Assembly (NCBI RefSeq): GCF_933775445.1
Contig: NC_065877.1
Span: forward strand, 14,570,001 to 14,634,000
Source: Argentina anserina
Taxonomy: Eukaryota; Streptophyta; Magnoliopsida; Rosales; Rosaceae
DNA: 64,000 nt
Direction of reading: 5' to 3'
In this document: positions 11,696 through 23,666 of the stretch, in pieces
Numbering within the stretch: the stretch's first letter is position 1
Layout: the number at the start of each line of letters is the position of its first letter
Made by a program: the position numbers and the translations under genes
The notes under the pieces: generated by a model
Databases searched by the model: none
Seen by the model: only the letters and a program-made list of their open reading frames with translations
What the model was told of the DNA's origin: nothing

Positions 11696-14020
11696 ATGCA
11701 GAGGCCTCCACCTGAAGACTATGCTTTGAAGGAGACCAAACCCCATCTCGGTGGGGGGAGGATCTCTGGCGACAAGCACACCAGCACCTATGACCTCGTT
11801 GAGCAGATGCAGTATCTCTATGTCCGGGTTGTAAAGGCCAAGGACTTGCCTTCCAAGGATGTTACTGGAAGCTGTGACCCTTATGTGGAAGTTAAGCTGG
11901 GAAACTACAAGGGTGCAACTCGGCATTTTGAGAAGAAGTCCAATCCCGAGTGGAACCAGGTGTTTGCTTTCTCGAAAGACCGGATCCAGGCTTCAGCTCT
12001 TGAAGTGATTGTGAAGGACAAGGATCTCATGAAAGATGATTTCATTGGCCATGTTATTTTTGACCTGAATGAGGTTCCAAAGAGGGTTCCTCCCGATAGT
12101 CCCCTGGCACCTCAATGGTATAGATTGGAGGATAGGAAGGGGGACAAGGCTAGGGGTGAGCTGATGTTGGCAGTGTGGATGGGGACTCAAGCTGATGAAG
12201 CATTTCCTGAAGCATGGCATTCGGATGCTGCCACAGTCAGTGGAGCTGACAGTCTGTCAAATATTCGCTCAAAAGTGTATCTCTCTCCCAAGCTTTGGTA
12301 TCTGAGGGTTAATGTGATTGAGGCTCAGGATTTGATGCCGAGTGATAAAGGCAGGTACCCGGAAGTTTATGTGAAGGCTATCCTCGGAAATCAGGCTTTG
12401 AGAACCCGCATTTCACAAAGCAGGAGTATAAATCCCATGTGGAATGAAGATCTAATGTTTGTAGTGTCAGAGCCATTTGAGGAGCCACTGATTTTAAGTG
12501 TGGAAGATAGAGTTGCACCAAACAAGGATGAAGTTTTGGGGAGGTGTGCAATCCCGTTGCAGTATGTGGCCCGAAGGTATGATCATAAACCAGTGAATAC
12601 TAGCTGGCACAATCTTGAGAAGCATATTATGGTAGAAGGGGAAAAGAAGAAGGATATTAAGTTTGCAAGTAGGATTCATATGAGGGTCTGTCTAGAGGGT
12701 GGTTACCATGTGCTTGATGAGTCAACACACTATAGTAGTGATCTTAGACCAACAGCCAAACCGTTATGGAAGTCCAGCATTGGGGTTCTGGAAGTGGGAA
12801 TTTTGAATGCTCAGGGATTGATGCCAATGAAGACAAAAGATGGGAGAGGAACAACTGATGCTTACTGCGTTGCAAAATATGGGCAGAAGTGGGTTAGGAC
12901 AAGAACCATTATTGATAGCTTGGCTCCTCGGTGGAATGAGCAATACACTTGGGAGGTTTTTGATCCTTGCACTGTCATTACAATTGGTGTGTTTGATAAT
13001 TGTCATTTGCATGGAGGAGATAAGGCTGCGGGGGCAAAGGATTCACGAATTGGGAAGGTCAGGATTCGTCTGTCTACCCTTGAGACTGATCGGGTGTACA
13101 CACACTCTTACCCTCTTTTGGTTCTGCATGCAAATGGTGTTAAGAAGATGGGTGAAATACATATGGCTGTGAGGTTCACCTGCTCTTCTTTGCTGAACAT
13201 GATGCATATGTACTCGCAACCGCTGTTACCCAAAATGCATTATCTTCATCCATTAACTGTAAGCCAGCTTGACAGCTTGAGGCACCAGGCCACTCATATT
13301 GTATCAGTAAGGCTGAGTCGTGCTGAACCCCCCTTGAGAAAGGAGGTGGTCGAGTACATGCTGGATGTGGGATCGCACATGTGGAGTATGAGAAGAAGCA
13401 AAGCTAATTTCTTCAGAATTATGAATGTTCTGGGTGGATTAATTGCTGTTGGAAAATGGTTTGATCAGATCTGTAATTGGAAAAACCCCATCACTACTGT
13501 TCTTATTCATATCCTGTTCATAATTCTGGTCATGTACCCAGAGCTGATCTTACCTACTATTTTTCTCTACCTCTTTCTGATTGGAGTCTGGTACTACAGA
13601 TGGAGGCCGAGGCATCCTCCTCATATGGACACTCGTCTCTCACATGCAGATTCTGCACATCCTGATGAACTTGATGAAGAATTTGATACTTTCCCCACTT
13701 CACGTCCTTCTGACATAGTGAGGATGAGATACGACAGACTGAGGAGTATTGCTGGGAGAATCCAGACAGTGGTGGGTGACTTGGCTACTCAAGGGGAGAG
13801 GCTGCAATCATTGTTGAGCTGGCGAGACCCTAGAGCTACAGCTCTGTTTGTGCTTTTCTGTCTGATAGCTGCTATCGTTCTGTATGTTACCCCATTCCAG
13901 ATTGTTGCTCTTCTTGCTGGATTCTATGTGTTGAGGCACCCAAGATTTCGCCATAAGCTTCCATCAGTGCCACTGAACTTTTTCAGGAGGTTGCCAGCTA
14001 GGACTGACTGCATGCTGTGA
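11696..14020 (+). CDS. multiple C2 domain and transmembrane region protein, MCTP3/MCTP4/FTIP-like
   Basis: A single uninterrupted exon encoding 774 residues. I chose ATG at 11696 (MQRPPPEDYALKET) because known MCTP3/4 proteins begin this way; the longer frame from 11684 would need a TTG start. There are three C2 domains. The first is at about residues 35-140, with aspartates in TGSCDPYVEV and VKDKDLMKDD able to bind calcium. The second is at about 200-310, after the conserved AFPEAWHSDA linker. The third is at about 365-480, with GTTDAYCVAKYGQKW. The C-terminal plant PRT_C region (about 610-774) has hydrophobic hairpins near 598-635 and 715-755, and ends in FFRRLPARTDCML. Length equals the usual 770-780. 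These proteins tether ER to plasma membrane, act at plasmodesmata and help move FT or SHOOTMERISTEMLESS. It appears intact. Which MCTP paralogue it is cannot be settled here. Confidence 0.96.
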   Translation: MQRPPPEDYALKETKPHLGGGRISGDKHTSTYDLVEQMQYLYVRVVKAKDLPSKDVTGSCDPYVEVKLGNYKGATRHFEKKSNPEWNQVFAFSKDRIQASALEVIVKDKDLMKDDFIGHVIFDLNEVPKRVPPDSPLAPQWYRLEDRKGDKARGELMLAVWMGTQADEAFPEAWHSDAATVSGADSLSNIRSKVYLSPKLWYLRVNVIEAQDLMPSDKGRYPEVYVKAILGNQALRTRISQSRSINPMWNEDLMFVVSEPFEEPLILSVEDRVAPNKDEVLGRCAIPLQYVARRYDHKPVNTSWHNLEKHIMVEGEKKKDIKFASRIHMRVCLEGGYHVLDESTHYSSDLRPTAKPLWKSSIGVLEVGILNAQGLMPMKTKDGRGTTDAYCVAKYGQKWVRTRTIIDSLAPRWNEQYTWEVFDPCTVITIGVFDNCHLHGGDKAAGAKDSRIGKVRIRLSTLETDRVYTHSYPLLVLHANGVKKMGEIHMAVRFTCSSLLNMMHMYSQPLLPKMHYLHPLTVSQLDSLRHQATHIVSVRLSRAEPPLRKEVVEYMLDVGSHMWSMRRSKANFFRIMNVLGGLIAVGKWFDQICNWKNPITTVLIHILFIILVMYPELILPTIFLYLFLIGVWYYRWRPRHPPHMDTRLSHADSAHPDELDEEFDTFPTSRPSDIVRMRYDRLRSIAGRIQTVVGDLATQGERLQSLLSWRDPRATALFVLFCLIAAIVLYVTPFQIVALLAGFYVLRHPRFRHKLPSVPLNFFRRLPARTDCML

Positions 14021-16175
14021 GGAACTACTGTTGTATTGCCAATTGCCTTTGTGTTAAGTTAATGAAAATCGATGATGGAATGCAGAGTAGAGCTAGCTAT
14101 TTGTTTTGAAAGCCTTGCAGCCATGAACATGAAGGTGAGGGTCTTCTCTTCTTGCAGTGTTCTGCAGCAGGGATCTGGTACGATGTATTTATGGCCTTGT
14201 CTTGAAGGCAGTCTTTAAAAAAATTTCGTTTGTTAATTATGTTTGATCTAGGACTTGTGTTTAAAGAACCTTCTTTTGAAGGTTGCTAGTTGTCATTTAT
14301 AATCCTGTAGGCTGTGATTGGAATGCGGAACCATTATATGGCTAAGTACATCCTTCATATTTTTAGTATATTAAGCTCTTTCTCTATTTACTGTTTGTGA
14401 AGTTCATCGGTTGAATTGCATCTCCTTTTCTTAGCCATTATCAAATAGTTAGGTAGATGCTTGTTTTCATAGTCTTAAGTTTGCTGCTTGAATAATTGTT
14501 ACATGCTTGTTGTCAGACTGTGATATGTTATGTCTTTTTTTTTTCCAATTACTGACATGTTATGTCGCTTGCTAGTTAACTTTTGGAGCTAAATTGTCAA
14601 TCTGATTAACTTAGGTGGTTCTTTGACATTTGAATTGTCTAAAATATAGAAATTTGTTGGTCGTCATTGAGTGTAGTATACAGAAGTGTGAGAAGAGACC
14701 ATTAAACATGAAGATGAATCTTGGAAGGCTCAGTCTACTGTCGCAATAGTGACTGATGAGTGACTGCAGTATGGGTAGACTTCAAGTTTTTTTTGGTAGT
14801 AAACCATAATGACTCGTGTTGTTGAATTTCAACATCTCTCTGGGTTGGTATGATTTCATGGATAGTGATCTTGTGTAGAATTATATTTTGGTCATGCGGA
14901 ATTTTGTGATAGCGATTTGATTATTTTAGAGCCATAATCAATATAAATGCATGTGAATATGTAGTGTGGACAGTGACACAAATGATCATAACTGGGGACA
15001 GTTGATGTGAGACCTATCACTTATATAAATCAAGTTGGTTGTATCTTACTCTTCAGAAACTTAAATCTAATGGGGACAGGCAAAAATTGTTCCTGCAATT
15101 ATGGTTGTTTTACATTCTTTACCGTTCAATTCTTATTTTATCTCCAAGGCTAAGATAACCTTTACATTTTGCAAGTTGATTTACAGCCGCATTTACAATT
15201 CACCCTATCAGCAAATTTTTTTTACCAGGGAGGTAAAGATTGTATTGATTCTTGGAGTGCTGGGGGAGTTCTCAGTTGTAGGTTGGTGGGGAGATGGGGA
15301 CCTATCTATGCTTTATTTTATCTTTCCAGCCTGTGACCAAATACTTTTCTTAGTCCTTTGTTCTATTATGTGTTTCATGATTCTTATTTCTTATTTTTGG
15401 AAGATGCTCTAACATCCCAACTTAATGTTAAGAAACATTTTCTCAGTTTTTTTTCACATGGCATGGGCTCCCAAGGGGATCCTATGATCTCAAATTCTTC
15501 CATAAAAATAAATTTGTGTTCCAGAAGCACCTCCTCGTACAATTAGGTTCCCACACTCCTTTGTACGAGTTCTCCACTTTGCCTGTAAAAGTCGGGCCTC
15601 ACAGATCATCTTGTTTTTAGTAGTGTAAACTGAGATGTTCGATAGTCCAATTGATCAAGAGTATCAATTGTTGATGTATCATTATAGCGTGCAGACCTCG
15701 ACCTTTGGTCTGTGCTCGTGCTAAAGAAAAAAGAGTTCTTCATAGCTAGCTGGAGTCATTTGTATTTACTTGTGAGCCATCTCTAGGAGCAGATGGTTTG
15801 TAGTTGCTTCTGTTATAAGGAGTATCATCCTACTGCGTTCATACCACCGGGTGATTTTAACAACCTACAAGTATAAGCCACTAGTCTTGAGTATCACTCT
15901 AGACGGTAAATCTGTAAGTATTTGGATCGGGTCGAGCTTGGCCTTTGGGAGTTACATGGTAATGTCATTACGAACACTTTTGCCCCGCTTTCCATTGATG
16001 CACTACTTACCAGTCAAGGCCTCTGTGTTCATATAGTATAATCATAAGAGAGCGATAAAGATATGCAATGCGTGTCTGTGCGCTCTTGCTATTTCGACAA
16101 ATGGAGAAGCGTTTTGTGGCTGGTTAAGTTGCTTGCTTAGCTTGTTATTGTCAGCTTGTTCTGTTTTGATGAAGT
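14021..16175. other. 3'-UTR of the MCTP gene, then intergenic DNA
   Basis: The first 300-400 bases after the stop are probably the 3'-UTR. A near-canonical poly-A signal is not obvious; AATGAAAAT at about 14061 is one candidate. From about 14400 to 16175 I see T-rich DNA with short chance frames and no protein or repeat I recognise. Confidence 0.5.
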
Positions 16176-16183
16176 TTGAACAG

Positions 16184-16906
16184 TAGAGGTGGCAAATGGG
16201 CCGGGCCAGGCCGGCCCGGTCCATTTTAAACGGGCTAAAACCGTGCTCGTGCCGTGTTCAGACCGGCCCAGACCGACTCATTTATTTATCGTGCCGAGCT
16301 CAGGCCGGGCTATTTGCTTAAATATTAAGCCCGGCCCGGCCGATCCAAGCCCGTGTCAGGCCAAGAAGCGGGCCAGCCCGGCCAATTAGCATTATATGAC
16401 AATTAAAATAAAAAATATTATGTACTTTGAATATTTGTTTTATATAACTATTTAGAGTAGTAAAATAAATAAAATACTACACATTTCATAATCTTATTTT
16501 TAAAATGTTACATATATCAAAATAATGACGTTTTATTCAGTATTTTGATAATATTTGTGAAATATTGTAGTTAAAATAATGAAATAATCGATAGATTTTA
16601 AGTTAAAAAGTATAATATTCAAGTTTAATAATGATAATTGTTTAAATATTGATATAAATAATATAAAATTATGTGTTTAACGGGCCAGCCCATGAATTAA
16701 TCGTGCTCGGGTCGTGTCGGGCTAAAAACGGGCTCGGGCCGTGTCGTGCCCATGGGCCAAAATATCTCAGTCCGACCCGGCCCATTACAATAACGGACTA
16801 TGATCGGGCCGGGCTGCTAACGGGCTCGGGCCGTACCAAATCGATTTTTAACGTACCGGGTCTAGACCGGACTCGGGCTTTTGGGTCTATTTGCCACCTA
16901 AAATTT
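16184..16906. mobile_element. hAT-type MITE with GGGCCGGGCC-rich ends
   Basis: Inverted ends GAGGTGGCAAAT (16186-16197) and ATTTGCCACCT (about 16889-16899) enclose 723 bp. Both ends carry arrays of GGGCCGGGC-like words in opposite orientation around an AT-rich middle. Flanking 8-bp sequences TTGAACAG (16176-16183) and TTGAACCG (16907-16914) agree at seven of eight positions, the duplication size of hAT elements. The GGTGGCAAA terminus is common in plant hAT relatives. No transposase is present. Confidence 0.8.
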
Positions 16907-16914
16907 TTGAACCG

Positions 16915-17502
16915 TTACAACACATAAGGGGAACTGGTTTTCTGGCTCCTAAGTAATGTCAACTTCCATAGAGAACAAAGTGTCGAGACTATGAATGGAA
17001 ATGAGGTACTAATGTGATGTAACTCTTGTTTCTTGCATCGCACGTTTGTGGGTGGCAGTTTCAGTCTGGTAGTGAGATATTTTTGACAGTCATGACTCAT
17101 GAGTCACGTACACCGACCTTGAGTTAGAGGGCGAACTTATGACGATAATGAACGATCACACTAATTTTTCAGCAGTACAAGAAATGAAAGTCGTGTCTGA
17201 TATTTCAATTTTCTCTCATAACTAACTAGCTAGATTGAATATATATATATATAAAGAGCAGTAGAATAGTTCCTTTTCTGGCTCAGCTTCATGACTGACA
17301 ATCAATTACTATCAGCTGTTATAATGTTGAGACTATCCGCATATATGTATATAATTATATTATCCGTTGTAACATAATATTCTACATATGAGAAAAATAA
17401 ATTGATGTTTTACCTTATTGAGTATTATGACGTTTTTATCAATAAAATGTCAATGTGCTTGAAAGTGATTTTCTTGACAATTGCTTTTGAGTGTGTGCAT
17501 TT
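16915..17502. other. intergenic DNA
   Basis: About 590 bp of AT-rich DNA with no feature I can support. Its last five bases (17498-17502, CATTT, that is AAATG on the other strand) are the target duplication of Copia-2. Confidence 0.5.
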
Positions 17503-18527
17503 TGTTAGAGAAACAGTGATATATTGCATATATAATTTAATAAATTAAATTATAAATAATTATAAAGCAGAAACTAAACATGTAACTCTAATAACGAAGA
17601 ATACGAAAAGAAATTCAACCAAAATACCGAACGATTGGTGATGGAAGAACTAGTCGAGACGTGTGTGATACCACACTGTCCTTAAGACGTTTACACCTCC
17701 TCTACCGGTGCAAGGATGCTTGGCGCTTGTCTCCAAGGATAGAACGACTAAACAATTCTAGGAAGTTGCACTACTAACTAGAACCTTCAACGAACTCGAA
17801 AGGTACCTCTTTCTATCACCAGAGAACAGTTAAGAACTATTGAGAGTGGGAGAGCAGATTGTGTTTTCGATGGATGATTTACAAAGAAAGGATGGTGGCT
17901 ATTTATACAGTGATGATTTGCAATCAGAAATGAATAAGATGGCTGTTATAAAAATCAAAATATCATAACATATATGAGTTACATATGTTATAAGCACTGA
18001 TTTCATTATGTTATAATTCTCCATAATACACAATAACATAGTTGTTACAAGAGAAGAATTTGAACAGTCAAGAGAATTTGAAACGTCCAAAACAAATTTT
18101 CGGAAATGCAAAAAGAATCTGCGTTCCGACCCTCAATTCGGTGTTGCATTCGTGTCCGCAGGTCGCACGGGCATACAAGAGTTTCCCTTGTGACCTGAGA
18201 TTTGCACCCCCATGCGCGTGCGCGAGAGGGTATAAGGAGGCTTACACACTTTACAATCCATACACAATGAATTCTATATAAAGTCTTTTCAACACTTCTC
18301 TTTTCCAATGTGAGTCAAACACTTTTCCCTCATTCTAAATAGCCATCTTTGAGTAACAATTTCTTATTCACCCACAAACCAAATTACACAAACAAACATA
18401 TGATGTTGTAGCCCTCATTATGGAGAACTCAAATCTATGTTAATCTTTGATTAATTATAAGTTTAACTTAATTTAATTAATCAATTAAAATTTGGTTTTT
18501 AATGGTTTATTAACCATTTTCCCAACA
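17503..18527 (-). repeat. 3' LTR of Copia-2
   Basis: A 1025-bp LTR starting TGTTGGGAAA and ending TTTCTCTAACA on the minus strand. It pairs as a reverse complement with the 1000-bp LTR at 27233-28232, with visible substitutions and small indels. Confidence 0.94.
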
Positions 18528-19079
18528 ATTCCCCATATGAATGAAATTGACCACCAAAGACTCGATAGAATTTGGTGATAGATTTCTACGGTTGAAAACC
18601 TGTATAGGATAAGTAGGTTTGACCCTTTTAACCTTCCCTTATGAAAGTATGCTTACTTTACTAACTAAATAGTAGACGCAATGTCTTTGAACTATTCGTC
18701 ATTTGTGTAAATGATGACATACTTCACACAGGAGTCTCCTTGGTACACGTAGGTTCTCATTTTTGTGCCCATTTTGGCCATGAAACACATGCCTGGTTCT
18801 ACAAGTAGTTTGATAAGAGTTATGCCCTCATTAACTCCCCTTGCATATGTGATCTCATAACTAAGAGTAACCCGCATTACTCTGCTCGATTTCTTGATGC
18901 ATAAGAAACAATAAAAGTTTTAGCTTAACCTCATCTTTACGGGTATCACTATTTTTCATTATAGGAATGGACTTGGGGAACTCCCCACAGTGATCCGAAC
19001 TAATCTCCACAATTTGATTTTCCCTTTTGAACCTAGATCTTGGGATCTTTAGTCAGCTAGGTTGGGTATCTACTGTAGT

Positions 19080-20649
19080 GATTTTTAATTTTCAATGGAC
19101 TTTAGTCCCATTCCATTCGATGATTTTTCAACTAACTCTCTGTTTAACTCTTTGGTTAAGGGATCAGCAATATTATCCTTAGACTTTACATAGTCTATAG
19201 AGATAACTCCAGTTGAGAGTAGTTGTCTAATGGTATTATGTCTTCGACGAATGTGTCAAGACTTACCATTATAGATCTTGCTCTGTGCCCTGCTAATTGC
19301 AGATTGACTATCACAATGTATACCAATCGCAGGCACATGTTTTGTCCATCTAGGAATGTCCTCTATGAACTGGCGTAACCATTCTGCTTCCTCCCCACAT
19401 TTGTCTAGTGCTACAAACTCAGACTCTATTGTGGATTTAGTTATAACTGTTTGTTTTGAAGACTTTCAGGACACGGCTGCACCCCCTAGCGTAAATACAT
19501 ATCCGCTAGTAGACTTTGAGTCTTTCATGTCAGATATCCAGTTCGCATCAGTGAATCCTTCTATAACAGCTGGGTATGATGTGTAGTGCAACCCATAGGT
19601 ACGAGTATACCTTAGGTATTTGAGTACTCTTCCAATCGGTTGCCAATGCATAGCTCCAGGATTACTCGTGTACCTACTTAGCTTATGAACCGCATAAACT
19701 AGATCTGGTCTTGTACAACTTGTTAAGTACATTAGACTCCCAATTATTCTTGAATGCTCTAATTGAGAAACACTTTCACCTTTATTCTTGGACAAATGTA
19801 GATTCATATCTACAGGAGTTCTGACAATTCCAGAACCTTCCTTGTCAAATTTCCCAAGAATATTGTCCACATAGTGTGTTTGATTCAACACAATCCCTTC
19901 TGATGTTCTCGTAATTTTAATTCCTAAAATGACATCAGCAAGTCCCAAGTCTTTCATGTCAAACTTAGAATTCAACATGTCTTTAGTGGACTTGATCATC
20001 TTATCGTTGCTCCCAACGATAAGCATATCATCCACATACAGACATAGTATGATATATCCATTTTCAGTATCTTTGACATATACACACTTATCACCTTCAT
20101 TTATTCTAAATCCACTGGTGATCATGGCATTATCAAATTTCTCATGCCATAGTTTTGGTGCTTGTTTTAAGCCATATAATGACTTAACCAGTCTACACAC
20201 ATTCTTCCTCTGAGAAGGAGCAGAAAAACATTATGGCTGTTCCATGTAGATTTCTTCTTCTACATCTCTATTTAGGAAAGCCGTCTTTTCATCCATTTGG
20301 TGTACTTCAAGTTTGCGCAATGCTGCAATTGCAAGTACCATCCGTATGGAGGTTATTTTCGTCACAGGAGAATAAGTGTCAAAATAATCCAAACTCTCCT
20401 TTTGCCTATAGCCTTTAATAACAAGTCTAGCCTTGTATTTGTCTATTGACCCATCAGCTTTTAATTTCTTTTTGAAAATCCACTTGGAAGTCAAAGGCTT
20501 ACACCCAGGTGGCAAATCCACTAATTCCCAAGTGTGATTTTGCATGATAGAGTCAACCTCACTTTTGATTGCTTCTTTCCACAGATGACCATCAACAGAG
20601 CTTACATCCTCTTTGAAGGTACGAGGATCACCTTCAACCATATATGACA
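19080..20649 (-). pseudogene. reverse transcriptase and RNase H of Copia-2
   Basis: Minus-strand frames show MVEGDPRTFKE at the break, [38 protein letters not shown], and YVDD at about 20027-20038. RNase H then has [19 protein letters not shown] and, past a stop at 19466-19468, KQTVITKSTIESEFVALD and ADPLTKELN. The stop replaces the tryptophan expected in SWKSSKQ. Another frame break lies near 20200-20240, between MEQP and [10 protein letters not shown]. The enzyme would copy element RNA into DNA. These breaks and the missing upstream half make it inactive. Confidence 0.9.
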
Positions 20650-20888
20650 GGGGTGGAAGACTTGGAGGCTGAGGACACCGCAATCCACACTGCGGTCAAG
20701 GGCACGATGCACAAGCTAGAGGAGTCCTTGCGGGGTGAGATAGACAAGGTTCACGAGGAGTTCATGGAGGAACTCGTCCGGATACGTGAAGTAAATGAAA
20801 GGGAGCATAATAACATGCTTGCACGCATGGAGGAGATGCAGGAAGATTCTGCAAAGCATGGAGGCAATGCAGACAGATCTTGCCCTAT
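20650..20888 (+). pseudogene. middle fragment of chromovirus gag (coiled coil)
   Basis: The frame reads VEDLEAEDTAIHTAVKGT and continues through LEESLRGEIDKV and EEFMEELVRIREVNERE to MLARMEEMQ, a charged coiled coil. After a one-base shift it goes on as LQSMEAMQTDLAL and ends abruptly. Such coiled coils precede the capsid core in gypsy gag. The first codon, GTG of VED, follows exactly from the last codon of the gag N-terminus at 31724-31867 (minus strand, ending NSRPTQV), and the next gag part (VATKRIEVPKPKNFGG) lies at 35546. I infer it is a displaced piece of that one element, with no independent function. Confidence 0.8.
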
Positions 20889-21017
20889 AGGTGAATGAAA
20901 TATGTTCTAGGACTTTCATGTATATCTCTTAATTTTGATCTCCATAAAGATATCTTATTGCCACGTACATTCATAAGCTGCATTTGTCAATTTTTCGGAA
21001 ACTACCAAACTAATAAG

Positions 21018-21421
21018 CAATGACGTAGCCAGAAAATTTATTAAGAGGGGTCAAATTTACATGTATAGCTACTTATTTTACAAATTAAATGAGCTAACTA
21101 TGTAGGTTTAAGTTAATTGCTAATAATTCTTCAAATAATAACAAATTTAGGGGGAAAAACACTAAGGATGTATGAGATAAACCAAATCAAGGAGAGAAAG
21201 AGTAAAACTCTTATTCTCTATAAAAAAAAACATTGATTTGCTTCAATCTTATAAATTAATTAAGAGGAATTAGATATTTTATCACATTAGAAGGCGCAAA
21301 GTGAAGCAAATGGCTTTATTGCACTAAGATAAAAACAAAAATCCAAGGCATAACATAATTGTGAAGATGGTGAGGAGGGTCAATTGACCCTTCTGGTCTC
21401 TATGTGGCTACGCCAATGTTG
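21018..21421. mobile_element. small non-autonomous DNA element (MITE-like)
   Basis: Ends CAATGACGTAGCCAGA and TGGCTACGCCAATGTTG are inverted copies with a 3-base gap and a mismatch, about 404 bp apart. ATAAG occurs directly outside both ends (21013-21017 and 21422-21426), a possible 5-bp duplication. The left end continues into GAGGGGTCAA and the right end is preceded by GGGTCAATTGACCC, as in many plant elements with a GTAGCCA terminus. The family is not certain. Confidence 0.6.
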
Positions 21422-23567
21422 ATAAGGTAGTAAAGTGCAATAACATCTATTATGAGGATATCTCTTTTTGGTCCATTATAAATGAATATATTCTCATAGT
21501 CGATTCATGTGCGTTAATGAGAGACTTTGTGCCATAAAATGAGTCTAAACTCTTTTTCTCATTACGCATCCCAACAAAGACATATGATATGGTTTATACT
21601 TGCGGTGTCGACTTCACCTGCCAAATACCTATCTTTTTCTTAGTGAACGTTGGTTCATGCTAAATCACTTCTTTCCATTAGACCAAAATTACTACGTTGG
21701 TATTTCTCATCAAAGCATGGTTCGATATCAAAACTTAATATCTTACATCCTCATGTGGTTTTTATTTGTAGAGATCTTTATATTTTTAAATATTTATTCT
21801 AACATATGAGGGGTCTCGTAGTGATAACAAAAATCTAGGAAACTCTCATGAGGTAGATTTGAGACTATGGGTCAATGGATATGATTGTGTCAAACTCGCT
21901 TTCTTCCGTTGATCGAGTATATATCGAACTTAAGGTGACTTCCATCTCTTCCTTGGAGAGTCATGGCATGTGACACCATTTATGCCACTTTATGGTGTCA
22001 CCATGTGCCCAATTCCTCTTGGGTGACATGCCCTATTCTTATGACATCAAACCTTGCAAGCATTTTGTAACTTTTATCTGTGATCTCGTCACTTTGTGCA
22101 ATAGGGGGGATCAAGATCACACATAGTGGGGACAAACCACGACAATTCATGTTATTCCACTTGAACATTCTTTGTTCTTATCCCCCCCTAACGACATGAA
22201 AATTGTCTCATTAAAGTGATATTCTGCATATCTAGCGGAAAAATAGATCGTATGTCAATATTTTAACATAGCGGACTATAGTTGGATGCTCATTTCCAAT
22301 GAGAATACTTACACATTAAATGGCTTCACCATTATGGTTGTGGCGGCGCAGTCATTATACTTACACATTTCCAATCCTTTATTTCTTTAGTTCTTGCTTC
22401 TATTTATCTTAAACATGAGTATCCGTGTGTAATTCATTTAATTTACGAATACACACATTAAGATCTAGGCATCCCATTGAGTCATGTCAATGCCCAAATA
22501 TGTCGGAATCCCAAAGTTCATTTTCTTTTGATGTTGTCAGATTCAATTAGTGGTTACATATAACAGCTAGGTAGACATAAAACTTCTCTATTACTCTGTT
22601 ACATCCGCAGTCATTAGAGATAATGCAAATGAAGTCAATTGTAATCTCACTTATTCTTTTCACATGAAAAAGTCGTTGACATAAAAAAATTAAAAAATGT
22701 AGAACAGTTCGATTGTCTCTTGTTGACTCTTGTTACATAAAGTGTCAATGGACATAGTTAATACATAAAAATAGAATATAAACGCAAATTCTTTAGAGTA
22801 ATTTGATAGAATCTTAAACTGATATTTCCATCTTATAAAGTATGTACATTGTGAATCTCGAATGATTAGAAATGACTGGTTCTCATTAATATTATTAGTT
22901 ATATCCACAAATATAGTACTATTGTTGTTCATTACTATTAATGTGGGGATCACATGATGCATTTTTTTGCATTCAGTTATTTATGTCATACTAATATTTT
23001 GTGAAGTCGCCTTACTTTATGCAGTACTTCGCAAAGTCAAAATATTGAAAATCGAACCAGGTATATTTTGATTAATATTTAAATATTTTCAATTCATTGT
23101 GAAAAATTCATAACCTTAGTTGAATGTTAATGATTGTATCAAAATCTTTTCCAAACCAAAAATACTTCAATACCAAAGTGTAACGAAATTTTAGGCATAA
23201 TAGCCATTTCAATAATATCTTGGAGAATTAAAGGCAGACTATAATTAAAGTCTTGAACCTCATAGCTAGATTCTTATTGTTGTTTTGAATTGAAATTCTT
23301 TTAAGTCATGTTATTCGATATTGAATATACTTTTTCAAATCGTCGTACTGTCATTATTCTATATTCTTTTTGTAACAGGGCACTTCATTGCTCATGTCAT
23401 ATCTTCCAGACCTTTTTCACACAGTATATTGTTATCAATTGTCCTTGATCGGTTCGTATGGAACTACATGTCCATAGTAATTGCCCTTTTCTTTAGGGTT
23501 ATTACTGTCTTTTTATGCAAAGTTTCTTTGTCTTGAGAGACATTTCTTTGTCATTCAAGATTTTAAT

Positions 23568-23666
23568 TATGTTTCCAAGCTACGTGCATAAAACATGTTT
23601 GCATAATTTGATCTGGTTGAATGAAATTTATGCAAACATGTTTCTTGCACATAGCTTGGAAACATA
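23568..23666. ncRNA. long near-perfect hairpin, candidate MIRNA or hairpin-siRNA locus
   Basis: Two arms of 39 bases (23568-23606 and about 23628-23666) pair with about three mismatches around a loop of about 21 bases. The arm core reads TTTCCAAGCTACGTGCA on the left and pairs with TGCACATAGCTTGGAAA on the right. Size, loop and mismatch number fit a plant microRNA precursor. They also fit a short MITE or fold-back repeat. I recognise no known microRNA family in the arms, and no promoter is visible. Confidence 0.5.

Larger units (their letters stand above)
17503..20649 (-). mobile_element. 3' half of a second Ty1/copia element (Copia-2), minus strand
   Basis: Read on the minus strand this is part of reverse transcriptase, RNase H, a 3' untranslated part, a purine tract CATATGGGGAAT and a 3' LTR. 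It breaks off at about 20649 inside the reverse transcriptase N-terminus, where plus-strand chromovirus gag begins without a gap. The missing 5' half is at 27233-30616 on the plus strand. The flank beyond the LTR reads AAATG on the minus strand, identical to the five bases before the 5' LTR at 27233. Confidence 0.93.

Noticed and set aside
11660..13665. Shorter frames within the MCTP CDS on other frames and the minus strand
   Set aside because: They are shadows of the 774-residue frame.
15101..16036. Frames of 60-100 codons downstream of MCTP
   Set aside because: Hydrophobic chance frames in T-rich DNA, with no motif or splice context.
21430..22200. Possible relic of another copia element on the minus strand
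   Set aside because: A few words (GGDKN, WFVPT-like) appear in different frames, but no continuous domain can be followed.
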